Origin: Natrinema sp. DC36
GTDB taxonomy: Archaea > Halobacteriota > Halobacteria > Halobacteriales > Natrialbaceae
Direction: 5' to 3'
NCBI RefSeq assembly: GCF_020405225.1
Contig: NZ_CP084472.1
Span: 4,030,001 to 4,094,000, forward strand
Length of the DNA: 64,000 nt
The position numbers were made by a program, and so were the translations under genes. Numbering within the stretch: the first letter of the stretch is position 1; every line of letters starts with the position of its first letter. Shown here piece after piece: positions 26,422-33,253 of the stretch. The notes below the pieces were generated by a model, which was not told the DNA's origin, did no database searches, and saw only the letters and a program-made list of their open reading frames with translations.

Positions 26422-27801
26422 TCAGTTGGCCGTCTCTGCCGCCTCTTCCTCGCGGTCTGTGCGGGATTCGTCCAGGAAGAATTCCTCGAGTTCGAACGGC
26501 TCCTCTTCCCCTTCCACGCTGGTCACGTCCAGCGCCGTCACCTCGGCGTCGATCTCGAGCAGGCCAGCCAGGCTCGGCTCGGTCCGGCCGTCGTCGCTGC
26601 TGATGAGTTCCTTCACGTAGAGCCCGCCCTCGCCGTGGATTCGGACCTCGGCCTCGGCCGACGACCGCAGATCGCCGTCGATTCCGTAGACCGTCCGCTC
26701 GCGGGTCAGCCCCGCCCGCCGGTGGTCGACTCGCTCCGGCGTGTACTGGTCGACGGTCGTCCCCTCGAGTTCGGCGAGCGCCGTTTCGAAGGCGTCCTCG
26801 TCGACCGGCTCCGCGAACTCGACGTCGGCTCGGTACCGCTTGCTCGCGTCGTGTTCCTTGACGCGCTCGACCATCTCGTGAGTCGCCAGCCGGAGGCCGT
26901 CGACCTCGACGGAGCCGTCGGCGGCCGCGTTGATCTCGGCCTCGAGCGTCTCGGGATCGGGATCGCGCACGCGCGGTCGTTTTACTTCGAGAACGAACGG
27001 CCGCCCGCCCTCGAGCATGCGGGCGTCGACGTCTTCCCGGCCCGCGCCGTGGAAGGTGCCCTCGTCGCCGTCCATCGCGTCGACGACGTGGGGTCGGACG
27101 ACCTGTTCGACGCTGGTGTCGTACAGGTAGCCGGAGCCGCCGCAGTAGTCACAGGGCTCCTCGCCGTCGTCGCCGAGCTGGATCCCGCTGCCGCCACACT
27201 CCCGGCACGGCCACTCCGTCTGGGGAATGTCGCGCTCGAGCTTTCGGTAGCGGCCGTAGACGAACGCGGGATTGATCTGGACGTCGACCGCGTGGCTCGT
27301 GACGGCCCCCGACTCGAGGGTCTCGCGCGGGTCGAACCCCTCGAGGTCGACGATGGCGAGCACGTCGGGCCGGTCGAAGTCCACCTCGGTCTCGGTCTTC
27401 GCGCCGACGCGCCGACCGACCTCCCGGTTGATCTCGCGCTTCATCGATTCGCCGACGTCGGGCTCGAGGTCGGCGTCCTCCCGGAACAGCCGTTCGTTCT
27501 CCTCGACCAGCGGCGGGATGCGGCTGCCGACCTGGTAGGTAGCGAAGTCGATGCCCTCGAGGGCGTCGACGATCGTGTCCGCGATAGCGTCGAACGTCCC
27601 GCAGTAGCCTTCGCAGACCCAGCAGTCCGCGGGGTCGGTCGGATCGAAGTCCTCGTCGTCGGCCAGCGCGACCGTCGTGCGCAGCGCCCGCCCGCGCTCG
27701 GCGTTGGTCAGCCCGAAACTCCGCTCGGCGAAGGGCCGTCCGAGACAGGAGTCGCAGACGGTGCCCGTCGCCAGTAACGCGCGGGCGTCTTCCGTGATCA
27801 T
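26422..27801 (-). CDS. pus10: tRNA pseudouridine(54/55) synthase Pus10
   Basis: A 459-aa archaeal Pus10, which isomerises U54 and U55 in the tRNA T-loop. The N-terminal THUMP-containing part carries a zinc site (CDSCLGRPF ... CWVCEGYCG). A second cysteine cluster (WPCRECGGSGIQ then CDYCGGSGYLYDTSVEQ) is followed by the catalytic block FHGAGREDVDARMLEGGRPF with the conserved Asp, and RVDHRRAGLTRERTVYGIDG. The start is the ATG giving MITEDARALLAT; the longer upstream frame overlaps the divergent protease gene's promoter. trmY, which acts on the same tRNA position, lies 3.3 kb away. Confidence 0.94.
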   Translation of the reverse strand: MITEDARALLATGTVCDSCLGRPFAERSFGLTNAERGRALRTTVALADDEDFDPTDPADCWVCEGYCGTFDAIADTIVDALEGIDFATYQVGSRIPPLVEENERLFREDADLEPDVGESMKREINREVGRRVGAKTETEVDFDRPDVLAIVDLEGFDPRETLESGAVTSHAVDVQINPAFVYGRYRKLERDIPQTEWPCRECGGSGIQLGDDGEEPCDYCGGSGYLYDTSVEQVVRPHVVDAMDGDEGTFHGAGREDVDARMLEGGRPFVLEVKRPRVRDPDPETLEAEINAAADGSVEVDGLRLATHEMVERVKEHDASKRYRADVEFAEPVDEDAFETALAELEGTTVDQYTPERVDHRRAGLTRERTVYGIDGDLRSSAEAEVRIHGEGGLYVKELISSDDGRTEPSLAGLLEIDAEVTALDVTSVEGEEEPFELEEFFLDESRTDREEEAAETAN

Positions 27802-27966
27802 GTCTCGAGAGTGGGGGTGCCGCGGGTAACACGTTTTCCCTTCGCGGGGACGCTGCGCTCGATCGCCTGCTGTCGGGGTCGCCGTCCCGGTCGAACGACC
27901 CGACACGGCCGGCATATGCCGGCCGATGGCCCGGAGGTTCAAATGGGTCGGGTCCAATTCCCGGTC

Positions 27967-29088
27967 ATGGACGATTCTCGACTGGATCGCCGTTCCTTTC
28001 TCGCGACCGCGAGCGCCGGACTCGCCGGTGTCGCCGCTGGCTGCGTGGAACCTCGAGCCGACGACTCGATCGAGGGGAACTCCTCGCACGAGATCGATCG
28101 AGGGGCCCTCGCGGATGGCTCGGCGTTTACGGACCTCTATGAGGCAATCATCGACTCGGTCACGCAGATTCGAGTCTTCGGGCTCCGAGATCCGACCACC
28201 GGTGCCGAGGGACGCGGGCAGGGATCGGGGTTCGTCTACGACGACCGACACATCGTAACCAACGACCACGTCATCGGTAACGGAACGGCGGCCGACCTCC
28301 AGTACAGCAACGGCGACTGGGCGGGGACCACGCTCGTCGGTCGCGACTACCACAGCGATCTAGCCGTTCTCGAGGCCGATCACGTCCCGAAGACGGCATC
28401 CCCACTTCCCCTGACCGAGAAACGGCCCGTCGTCGGACAGGAGGTGGCCGCGGTCGGCAACCCGTACGGCCTCAACGGCTCGATGTCGTCGGGGATCGTC
28501 AGCGGCGTCAACCGGACGCTCGACCTCCCCGATCGACAGTTCTCCTACCCGAACGTCATCCAGACCGACGCGGCCGTCAATCCCGGCAACAGCGGCGGGC
28601 CGCTCGTCGATCTCGAGGGGGATGTCGTGGGAGTCATCAACTCCGGCGGCGGCGACAACATCGGGTTCGCGATTTCGGCGGCGCTCACCGAACGCGTCGT
28701 TCCGGAACTCATCGATTCGGGGTCGTACGACCACTCCTATCTGGGGATCGGCCTCCACCCCGTCGACCGACTCGTCGCCGAGGCGAACGATCTCGAGGCG
28801 GCGTCCGGGGTCATCGTGACCGGTATCGTCGACGGCTCGGCCGCCGACGGCGTCCTCGAGCCGGCTACGGGGTCGGTCGAGCGGCGCGGAGAACCCATCC
28901 CCGTCGGCGGCGACGTCATCCGCACGTTCGACGGGGAACCGATCCCCGACCGCCACGCGCTGTCGACGTATCTCGCGCTCGAGACCAGTCCCGGGGACGC
29001 GCTCGATATCGGTCTCCGGCGGAACGGGCGCGTGATCACCAGAACGCTGACGCTCGACGCCCGGCCGTCGGTATATAGTAGCCACTGA
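27967..29088 (+). CDS. Tat-exported HtrA/DegP-like serine protease with PDZ domain
   Basis: A 373-aa secreted lipoprotein protease. The N-terminus LDRRSFLATASAGLAGVAAG followed by Cys is a twin-arginine lipobox signal. The trypsin fold shows His in IVTNDHVIG, Asp in YHSDLAVLE and Ser in NPGNSGGPL, all three intact. A PDZ domain covers about residues 260-365. The end is unusual: the last four residues (YSSH) and the stop come from the MITE-like element starting at 29075, so the native C-terminus has been replaced. The start is the ATG placing the twin Arg at residues 8-9. Confidence 0.92.
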   Translation: MDDSRLDRRSFLATASAGLAGVAAGCVEPRADDSIEGNSSHEIDRGALADGSAFTDLYEAIIDSVTQIRVFGLRDPTTGAEGRGQGSGFVYDDRHIVTNDHVIGNGTAADLQYSNGDWAGTTLVGRDYHSDLAVLEADHVPKTASPLPLTEKRPVVGQEVAAVGNPYGLNGSMSSGIVSGVNRTLDLPDRQFSYPNVIQTDAAVNPGNSGGPLVDLEGDVVGVINSGGGDNIGFAISAALTERVVPELIDSGSYDHSYLGIGLHPVDRLVAEANDLEAASGVIVTGIVDGSAADGVLEPATGSVERRGEPIPVGGDVIRTFDGEPIPDRHALSTYLALETSPGDALDIGLRRNGRVITRTLTLDARPSVYSSH

Positions 29089-29156
29089 AACGAATTACAC
29101 ACTGACCGCAACGCCGTCATTCGATCAGGTGTACATTGACTTTCAGTGGCTACTAT
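29075..29156. repeat. 82-bp MITE-like element, copy B
   Basis: It begins ATAGTAGCCACTGAAACG and ends TTTCAGTGGCTACTAT; the outer 16 bp are perfect terminal inverted repeats. Same length as copy A at 11875-11956, with different interior sequence. It overlaps the 3' end of the HtrA-like gene and provides its TGA. Confidence 0.8.
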
Positions 29157-29441
29157 AGGTGGTCAGTTGCCGACCCGAGCCGTCTAACCCGGTCGGAACG
29201 ACGCGTTAGACCGTTCGAAACGAGTTATTATGCCGCCGCTTCGCCTGGGTTTCCGTTTTCGCTTCGTCATAGCGATATCGTACACGTCACCGCTCGTTGA
29301 GTTCTTTGTCGACGGATTGAACCGTCTGAATCGGAGTGGAACCGATCGCTATCGACCGAATTGACCCGATTAGCCACTTGATAACAATAGTATCGTCTCC
29401 GGTAGCAACGTCCGGCGCGAGTACCCGTCGCCAGATTTCCC
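29157..29441. other. Intergenic region, no gene seen
   Basis: No reading frame with haloarchaeal codon use is visible. It is relatively AT-rich near 29370-29400 (acttgataacaatagtatcg), which may hold the promoter of the DUF7511 gene. Confidence 0.5.
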
Positions 29442-29633
29442 ATGACCGATGCCGACTTCCACACGCCAGACACCGAGGGACCGACCGCCGAGCTCGATCA
29501 CGTCACCATCGAAAACGACGGGGCCCCGGACGAGTGCGCGATCTTTCCGTCCGAGGCCAGCGAGGAGGAACTGATGACCGCCTGGATCACGGCACACGAC
29601 GACTCGTTCGTCGACCTCGAGTCGATGCGCTAG
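29442..29633 (+). CDS. DUF7511-type small acidic protein
   Basis: A 63-aa acidic protein. The pattern LDHVTIENDGAPDECAIFPS followed by LMTAWITAHDDSFVDLESMR matches the haloarchaeal DUF7511 domain; a second member occurs at 62569-62790. Function unknown. It is followed after 8 bp by a small membrane protein gene. Confidence 0.75.
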   Translation: MTDADFHTPDTEGPTAELDHVTIENDGAPDECAIFPSEASEEELMTAWITAHDDSFVDLESMR

Positions 29634-29641
29634 TTCCGACG

Positions 29642-29830
29642 ATGCATCTACGGCACTCCGTCACCGCCGCCGGCTTCTGGCTCGGCACCCTGTTGCCGAT
29701 CGTCTACGTGCCCGTCATTCTCGCCGGGATCGACTCGATGAGTCGCCTGTCGCTGTTCGTCGCGCTGCTGGCGGTCCACGCGCTCGCGCTCGTCGTCGGC
29801 CACGACTACTCGGGATCGCGATCTCGGTGA
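29642..29830 (+). CDS. Small two-helix membrane protein
   Basis: A 62-aa protein with two hydrophobic helices (about residues 8-28 and 34-53) and a basic tail (SGSRSR). It starts 8 bp after the DUF7511 gene and probably shares its transcript. No family recognised. Confidence 0.6.
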   Translation: MHLRHSVTAAGFWLGTLLPIVYVPVILAGIDSMSRLSLFVALLAVHALALVVGHDYSGSRSR

Positions 29831-29981
29831 TCGCCGCCCCCGGTTTCCCCGTTGGTGCACCCTCGACTACTTCCGTTGAATCCCCCTTTGAGAGCCGTCT
29901 CTCGGCGGATACCGGTCGCGTTCGTGACCGGTCAGCGCTGCACCGAAAAGTGGTATCTGTCGGATCGCGGTAGATGCTATC

Positions 29982-30140
29982 ATGCAGGCCAGATGTCCGC
30001 TCTGTCGACGGCCCGTTCCCGGCGACGCACAGCGCTGGTGTCGGTGTGGCCTGGTAATGGACTCGCGCTGTTACGACGCACACCGCGAGTGGTGTGCAGT
30101 CAGCAGCGTCGATGCTTGGATCGGCGCGCTCGAGTACTAG
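29982..30140 (+). CDS. Micro zinc-finger protein (52 aa)
   Basis: A 52-aa frame starting MQARCPLCRRPVPG with CPLC and WCRCG cysteine pairs, then MDSRCYDAHREWC. It looks like a compact zinc-binding micro-protein of the sort common in haloarchaea. Its TAG stop and the stop of the convergent zinc-finger gene share the four bases CTAG at 30137-30140. Confidence 0.55.
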   Translation: MQARCPLCRRPVPGDAQRWCRCGLVMDSRCYDAHREWCAVSSVDAWIGALEY

Positions 30141-30322
30141 TCGAGCGGCGTCGGCCAGACCTGAACGCGCGGCGTCCCGCAGCTATCGCAGACGATCGCT
30201 CTGTTGTCCTTGTACGTCCCCCGCTCGAGCTGGCCGTCCGGACAGTGGTGACAGGACCGTCCCTCGAGCATCGCGAGCAACTGCTGTTGCCCGGTCGACT
30301 GCGCCGACTCTGATTTCGCCAT
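30137..30322 (-). CDS. HVO_A0556-type small zinc-finger protein
   Basis: A 61-aa protein with two CxxC pairs: LEGRSCHHCPDGQLERGTY and AIVCDSCGTPRVQVW. The spacing and the RGTYK.N.A...CD.CGTP pattern match a haloarchaeal family of small zinc-ribbon proteins. The start is the ATG giving MAKSESAQSTGQQQ. Convergent with the 52-aa zinc-finger gene, sharing stop bases. Confidence 0.8.
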   Translation of the reverse strand: MAKSESAQSTGQQQLLAMLEGRSCHHCPDGQLERGTYKDNRAIVCDSCGTPRVQVWPTPLD

Positions 30323-30454
30323 GTATCCACTGCATACCGGTAACGAGGGAAACGGTTGGCCATGCCTATGCAGCCCCGCCATCGCGGTACGCAGCCTCAC
30401 TGTCGTCGCGTCGAGCCGAAGCATCTATGCCCGCGTCCGGCGAACGCTCTGGGG

Positions 30455-31012
30455 ATGTGGCCCTGGGGACACCTCGCCGTCGCGTACCTACTGTACACCG
30501 TCGTCACGCACCGCCGGTTCGGCCGCCCGCCGCGTGCCGTGCCGGCGATCGCGCTCGCGATCGGCTCACAGACGCCGGATCTGATCGATAAGCCCCTCGC
30601 GTGGAACTTCGGCATCCTGCCCGGCGGTCGCACCCTCGCGCACTCGCTGTTCGTCGTGGCCCTCCTCGTGCCGGCCGTCCTCCTCGTCGCGGATCGACTC
30701 GAGGGCCGCGCGATCGGCGTCGCCTTCCTGATCGGCTACTGTTCGCACCTCTTGGCGGACGTCCCGCCGCGGGTCCTCTCGGGGGAGTTCGCACACGCCA
30801 CCTACCTCCTCTGGCCGGTGCTCGAGCAGCCCCCCGAGGAACCCGTCGCCGGCATCCTCGACGCGTTCCTCAACTACTACGAACTGGGGACCTACCAGTG
30901 GGTCCAGTTCGGTCTCTTCGCCGTCGCCGTCGTCGCCTGGTACCGCGACGGGATGCCGGGACTCGAGTGGGTGTTCGACTCGCTCGAGCGCCGACTCGGG
31001 ATCGGGTCCTGA
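30455..31012 (+). CDS. YdjM-like membrane-bound metal-dependent hydrolase
   Basis: A 185-aa polytopic membrane protein. The N-terminus MWPWGHLAVAYLLYTVVTHR supplies the first His, followed by IGSQTPDLIDKPLAW, RTLAHSLFVVALLV and IGYCSHLLADVPPRVL, the His/Asp pattern of the DUF457/YdjM metal-dependent hydrolase family. Substrate unknown. Upstream of trmY on the same strand. Confidence 0.83.
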   Translation: MWPWGHLAVAYLLYTVVTHRRFGRPPRAVPAIALAIGSQTPDLIDKPLAWNFGILPGGRTLAHSLFVVALLVPAVLLVADRLEGRAIGVAFLIGYCSHLLADVPPRVLSGEFAHATYLLWPVLEQPPEEPVAGILDAFLNYYELGTYQWVQFGLFAVAVVAWYRDGMPGLEWVFDSLERRLGIGS

Positions 31013-31084
31013 GCCTCGGGAGGTGGCGGTACTCTCCCGCCGCCGAATCGTGGCGGCTATCCCGTCGGCCGGCCACGATTCGAT

Positions 31085-31687
31085 ATGCGCCAGTTCGTGC
31101 TCATCGGTCACGACGTTCCCACGGAGCCCGACTTCTCGCTCGACGACCTCGCGGGCGGGGCCGGTCGGCTCGACGCGCTCTGTCGGTCGATCACCGCCGC
31201 GTTCGTCACCTCCCACGGTATCCGCGAGGACGTGCGGGTCCACCTGATCGCCCAGGACGAGTTCACGATCACTTTCGACGGCGGGACGCTCCAGCGGCTC
31301 AACCCCGACGAGCGGAGCACCGCCGCGTTGGTTCGCAAGGCCCTCGAGCACCGCGAAGACGCCATCGGCGCGCTGCCCGCCGAACCCAGTCCGGGGATCG
31401 AGGTCTACCGCCGCGGGTTCGAGGGGACGCTCGAGGAGATCGCCGACGACGGTCCGATCGTCCAGTTGCACGAGAACGGCGAGGCGGTGAGCGACGTGGG
31501 TGCCGAGACGCTGGGGGACGCGATTTTCGTGCTCTCGGATCATCGGGACTTCACTGACGAGGAGGCGGGATTGCTCGAGGCGTTCGCCGATCAGCGGCTT
31601 CGGCTCGGGCCCGAGTTGTTACACGCGGATCAGGCGATTACGATCACGCACCACTACCTGGATACGGACGGCTACGAGCGGTTTTGA
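31085..31687 (+). CDS. trmY: tRNA (pseudouridine(54)-N1)-methyltransferase
   Basis: A 200-aa SPOUT methyltransferase making m1-pseudouridine at tRNA position 54. The N-terminus MRQFVLIGHDVPTEPDFSLD, the VHLIAQDEFTITFDGGTLQR block and the knot region IFVLSDHRDFTDEEAGLLEA are characteristic. It needs the pseudouridine made by Pus10, encoded 3.3 kb upstream on the other strand. Full family length. Confidence 0.93.
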   Translation: MRQFVLIGHDVPTEPDFSLDDLAGGAGRLDALCRSITAAFVTSHGIREDVRVHLIAQDEFTITFDGGTLQRLNPDERSTAALVRKALEHREDAIGALPAEPSPGIEVYRRGFEGTLEEIADDGPIVQLHENGEAVSDVGAETLGDAIFVLSDHRDFTDEEAGLLEAFADQRLRLGPELLHADQAITITHHYLDTDGYERF

Positions 31688-31793
31688 GGCTGGTTTTGGA
31701 GGGGGTTGGCTCGAGGGATCGGCTCCCCTGCCGGCGGTTCGACGCCGGCATTCGGAAGCGTTAAACGATCGGATCCGTTCACTCAGAATGTGC

Positions 31794-31866
31794 GGGCCGG
31801 TGGGGTAGCTTGGTATCCTTCGGCCTTCGGGTGGCCGTAACCGCAGTTCGAATCTGCGCCGGCCCA
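31794..31866 (+). tRNA. tRNA-Pro (anticodon CGG)
   Basis: A 73-nt cloverleaf without intron. The acceptor stem is GGGCCGG/CCGGCCC with discriminator A. The D arm contains AGCTTGGTA, the anticodon stem is CGGCC/GGCCG with loop TTCGGGT (anticodon CGG at 31828-31830), and the T arm is CGCAG/CTGCG with loop TTCGAAT. CCA is not encoded. The 3' half is duplicated in part near 51.9-52.0 kb, marking it as the integration site of the downstream element. Confidence 0.93.
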
Positions 31867-31868
31867 CT
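31847..31868 (+). repeat. attL: tRNA-Pro T-loop and acceptor 3' end
   Basis: TTCGAATCTGCGCCGGCCCACT. The first 18 bases recur exactly at 51995-52012, and 20 of 22 recur at 51871-51892 (last 15 exact). Confidence 0.75.
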
Positions 31869-31930
31869 GGGTACATATACCTTTTCCCGCACTCCCTGAC
31901 ACTTAGTGGCCGCTCTACGGGGTGGTTTGC

Positions 31931-32161
31931 GTGACGGTCGCACCCTGGCCGTCGGTCGACAACTCGACGTGCAAGCACTGCGGAGCCCACGTCACCGACC
32001 ACTTCTCTCGAGTTTTCGGTGACAACCGCAACCGAGCCCACCGCTGTGGCGACTGCGATTCGTACGCTCGACTGAGCCGCGGCTCCGCTGCTGGCGTCGA
32101 CGTGTCGATTCCGGACCCGGAAACGTCGCCCGGCCGCCACGGAGGTGAGACCGATGTGTAG
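31931..32161 (+). CDS. DUF7563-type zinc-finger protein
   Basis: A 76-aa protein starting GTG (an alternative GTG lies nine bases upstream). The motif TCKHCGAHVTDHFSRVFGDN followed by AHRCGDCDSYARLSRGSAAG has two CxxC pairs and matches the DUF7563 zinc-finger family common on haloarchaeal plasmids and proviruses. It is the first gene inside the element after the tRNA. Confidence 0.75.
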   Translation: MTVAPWPSVDNSTCKHCGAHVTDHFSRVFGDNRNRAHRCGDCDSYARLSRGSAAGVDVSIPDPETSPGRHGGETDV

Positions 32162-32582
32162 CGGGTTCGTTCCGGCGAATCGGCTGTACGATGTCGGGAG
32201 TCGGACGCCCATAGCCCATCCGGCCCACCAAGCGACTGACGCGGACGTTCGGCGGGCGCTCAAGGACCGAGAGGTTCGCACCGACGGCGGGCACTCCTCG
32301 AGCGGTACCGAACTGCCTACTGAAAATATAGACGAGATTTGGCCGGATCAGATCGACAACGACCACTCGTGGTCGCACTTCGGACAGATGAAGTCTGCTA
32401 CTGCCTCTCCGTCTGAGACATACTTTTCGAGCTGCTCACCCAGCCCTTCATCACAATTCGGACATCGAGACAACATTCGACAATCTGGTTCTACCGATTT
32501 ACAACAAATCAATCTGATCCCCCGTTGTGTTGGTGGATTAATCGACGATCACCACTCACTACTGCCGGGAGGTGACCGATGA
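32154..32582 (+). CDS. Doubtful reading frame, possibly a decayed gene
   Basis: A 142-codon frame starting MCSGFVPANRLYDVG whose ATG overlaps the DUF7563 stop. The first 60 codons have GC-rich third positions, but the second half becomes AT-rich and is overlapped on the other strand by a convincing 42-aa zinc ribbon. The N-terminal part may be a real gene into which other DNA was inserted. No domain recognised. Confidence 0.3.
   Translation: MCSGFVPANRLYDVGSRTPIAHPAHQATDADVRRALKDREVRTDGGHSSSGTELPTENIDEIWPDQIDNDHSWSHFGQMKSATASPSETYFSSCSPSPSSQFGHRDNIRQSGSTDLQQINLIPRCVGGLIDDHHSLLPGGDR
32348..32476 (-). CDS. Micro zinc-ribbon protein (42 aa)
   Basis: Reading leftward: MLSRCPNCDEGLGEQ ... FICPKCDHEWSLSI, a compact zinc ribbon with CPNC and CPKC pairs 26 residues apart. 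The ATG is followed by uninterrupted coding to a TGA. It is antisense to the neighbouring genes and AT-richer than they are, suggesting later acquisition. Confidence 0.55.
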   Translation of the reverse strand: MLSRCPNCDEGLGEQLEKYVSDGEAVADFICPKCDHEWSLSI

Positions 32583-32947
32583 GCCGAACCGGTCTCGGAC
32601 AGTTCGGCGTCATGCCGCCGACGATCGTCCGCGAACCCACGCGAGACAGCGAGGACATTCAGATCTGCCCGGAGTGCGGCCATCCCGTCGTCAAGTCGAA
32701 GGGACCCCAGCGGATCGAGAAACCGGACCTCGTACTTGTTGCTCTCGCTGCCGCATTCGACGAACTCGTTACGTTCGGGTGGCGGTGCGAGCGCCATCCT
32801 TACGAGATCGTGATGCCGATGCGAGTCGGCGGTGAGGACGCGAGTGCGTTCGTCGACGGCTGGACCGGCGTCGAGATCCGTTTCTCAGACGAGCATATTC
32901 GCCACGTTGCGACCCCCGAGCGGGAGGTGACCGAGCATGTCGAGTAA
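32579..32947 (+). CDS. Hypothetical zinc-finger-containing protein
   Basis: A 122-aa protein with one CxxC pair (IQICPECGHPVVKSKGPQ) and a later WRCERHPYEIVMPM that may complete a zinc site. The remainder is beta-rich (VEIRFSDEHIRHVATPE). Its ATG overlaps the preceding frame's stop and its own stop overlaps the next start, so it is part of a coupled operon leading to the large winged-helix protein. Confidence 0.65.
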   Translation: MSRTGLGQFGVMPPTIVREPTRDSEDIQICPECGHPVVKSKGPQRIEKPDLVLVALAAAFDELVTFGWRCERHPYEIVMPMRVGGEDASAFVDGWTGVEIRFSDEHIRHVATPEREVTEHVE

Positions 32948-33137
32948 GCAAGCGACGCTCGTGGACTTTGGGCCGGATCTCTCCCAGCTCACCGAGGCCG
33001 AACGCGAGGCCTACGTCGCTTGTCGAGAGAACGGCGTCGGTGTTCGCGAGTTCGCCCGGCGGACCGATCGCCGACCAGGGACGATCGGGAACCTGCTCGC
33101 TCGAGCCGAGGACAGGCTCGAGGAGGGATCGCTGTGA
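32937..33137 (+). CDS. Small sigma-region-4-like HTH protein
   Basis: A 66-aa protein with a helix-turn-helix: LTEAEREAYVACRENGVGVR then EFARRTDRRPGTIGNLLARAE. The pattern resembles the DNA-binding end of sigma-like or phage HTH proteins. It overlaps genes on both sides (11 bp upstream, GTGA downstream) within the candidate replication/regulation operon. Confidence 0.7.
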   Translation: MSSKQATLVDFGPDLSQLTEAEREAYVACRENGVGVREFARRTDRRPGTIGNLLARAEDRLEEGSL

Positions 33138-33253
33138 GTCGACTCGTCGGGAACAGCGAGTGCGAGCGCTGCAGCGAGGCCATCGATGGGCTTCGTCGTC
33201 TCTGCACCGACTGTACGCGCGACGTTCGCGACGCGCGAGAGGGACCGCTGTGA
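33134..33253 (+). CDS. Micro zinc-finger protein (39 aa)
   Basis: A GTG-started frame MSRLVGNSECERCSEAIDGL followed by RRLCTDCTRDVRDAREG, with CERC and CTDC pairs. Both ends overlap neighbours as GTGA, which argues that it is a real translated member of the coupled operon. Confidence 0.65.
   Translation: MSRLVGNSECERCSEAIDGLRRLCTDCTRDVRDAREGPL

Noticed and set aside
26362-27777. Plus-strand 471-codon frame opposite pus10
   Set aside because: Antisense shadow of a gene with conserved zinc and catalytic motifs.
31794-31866. Intron or unusual structure in the tRNA-Pro
   Set aside because: The cloverleaf folds at a normal 73 nt with a 7-base anticodon loop; no intron is needed.
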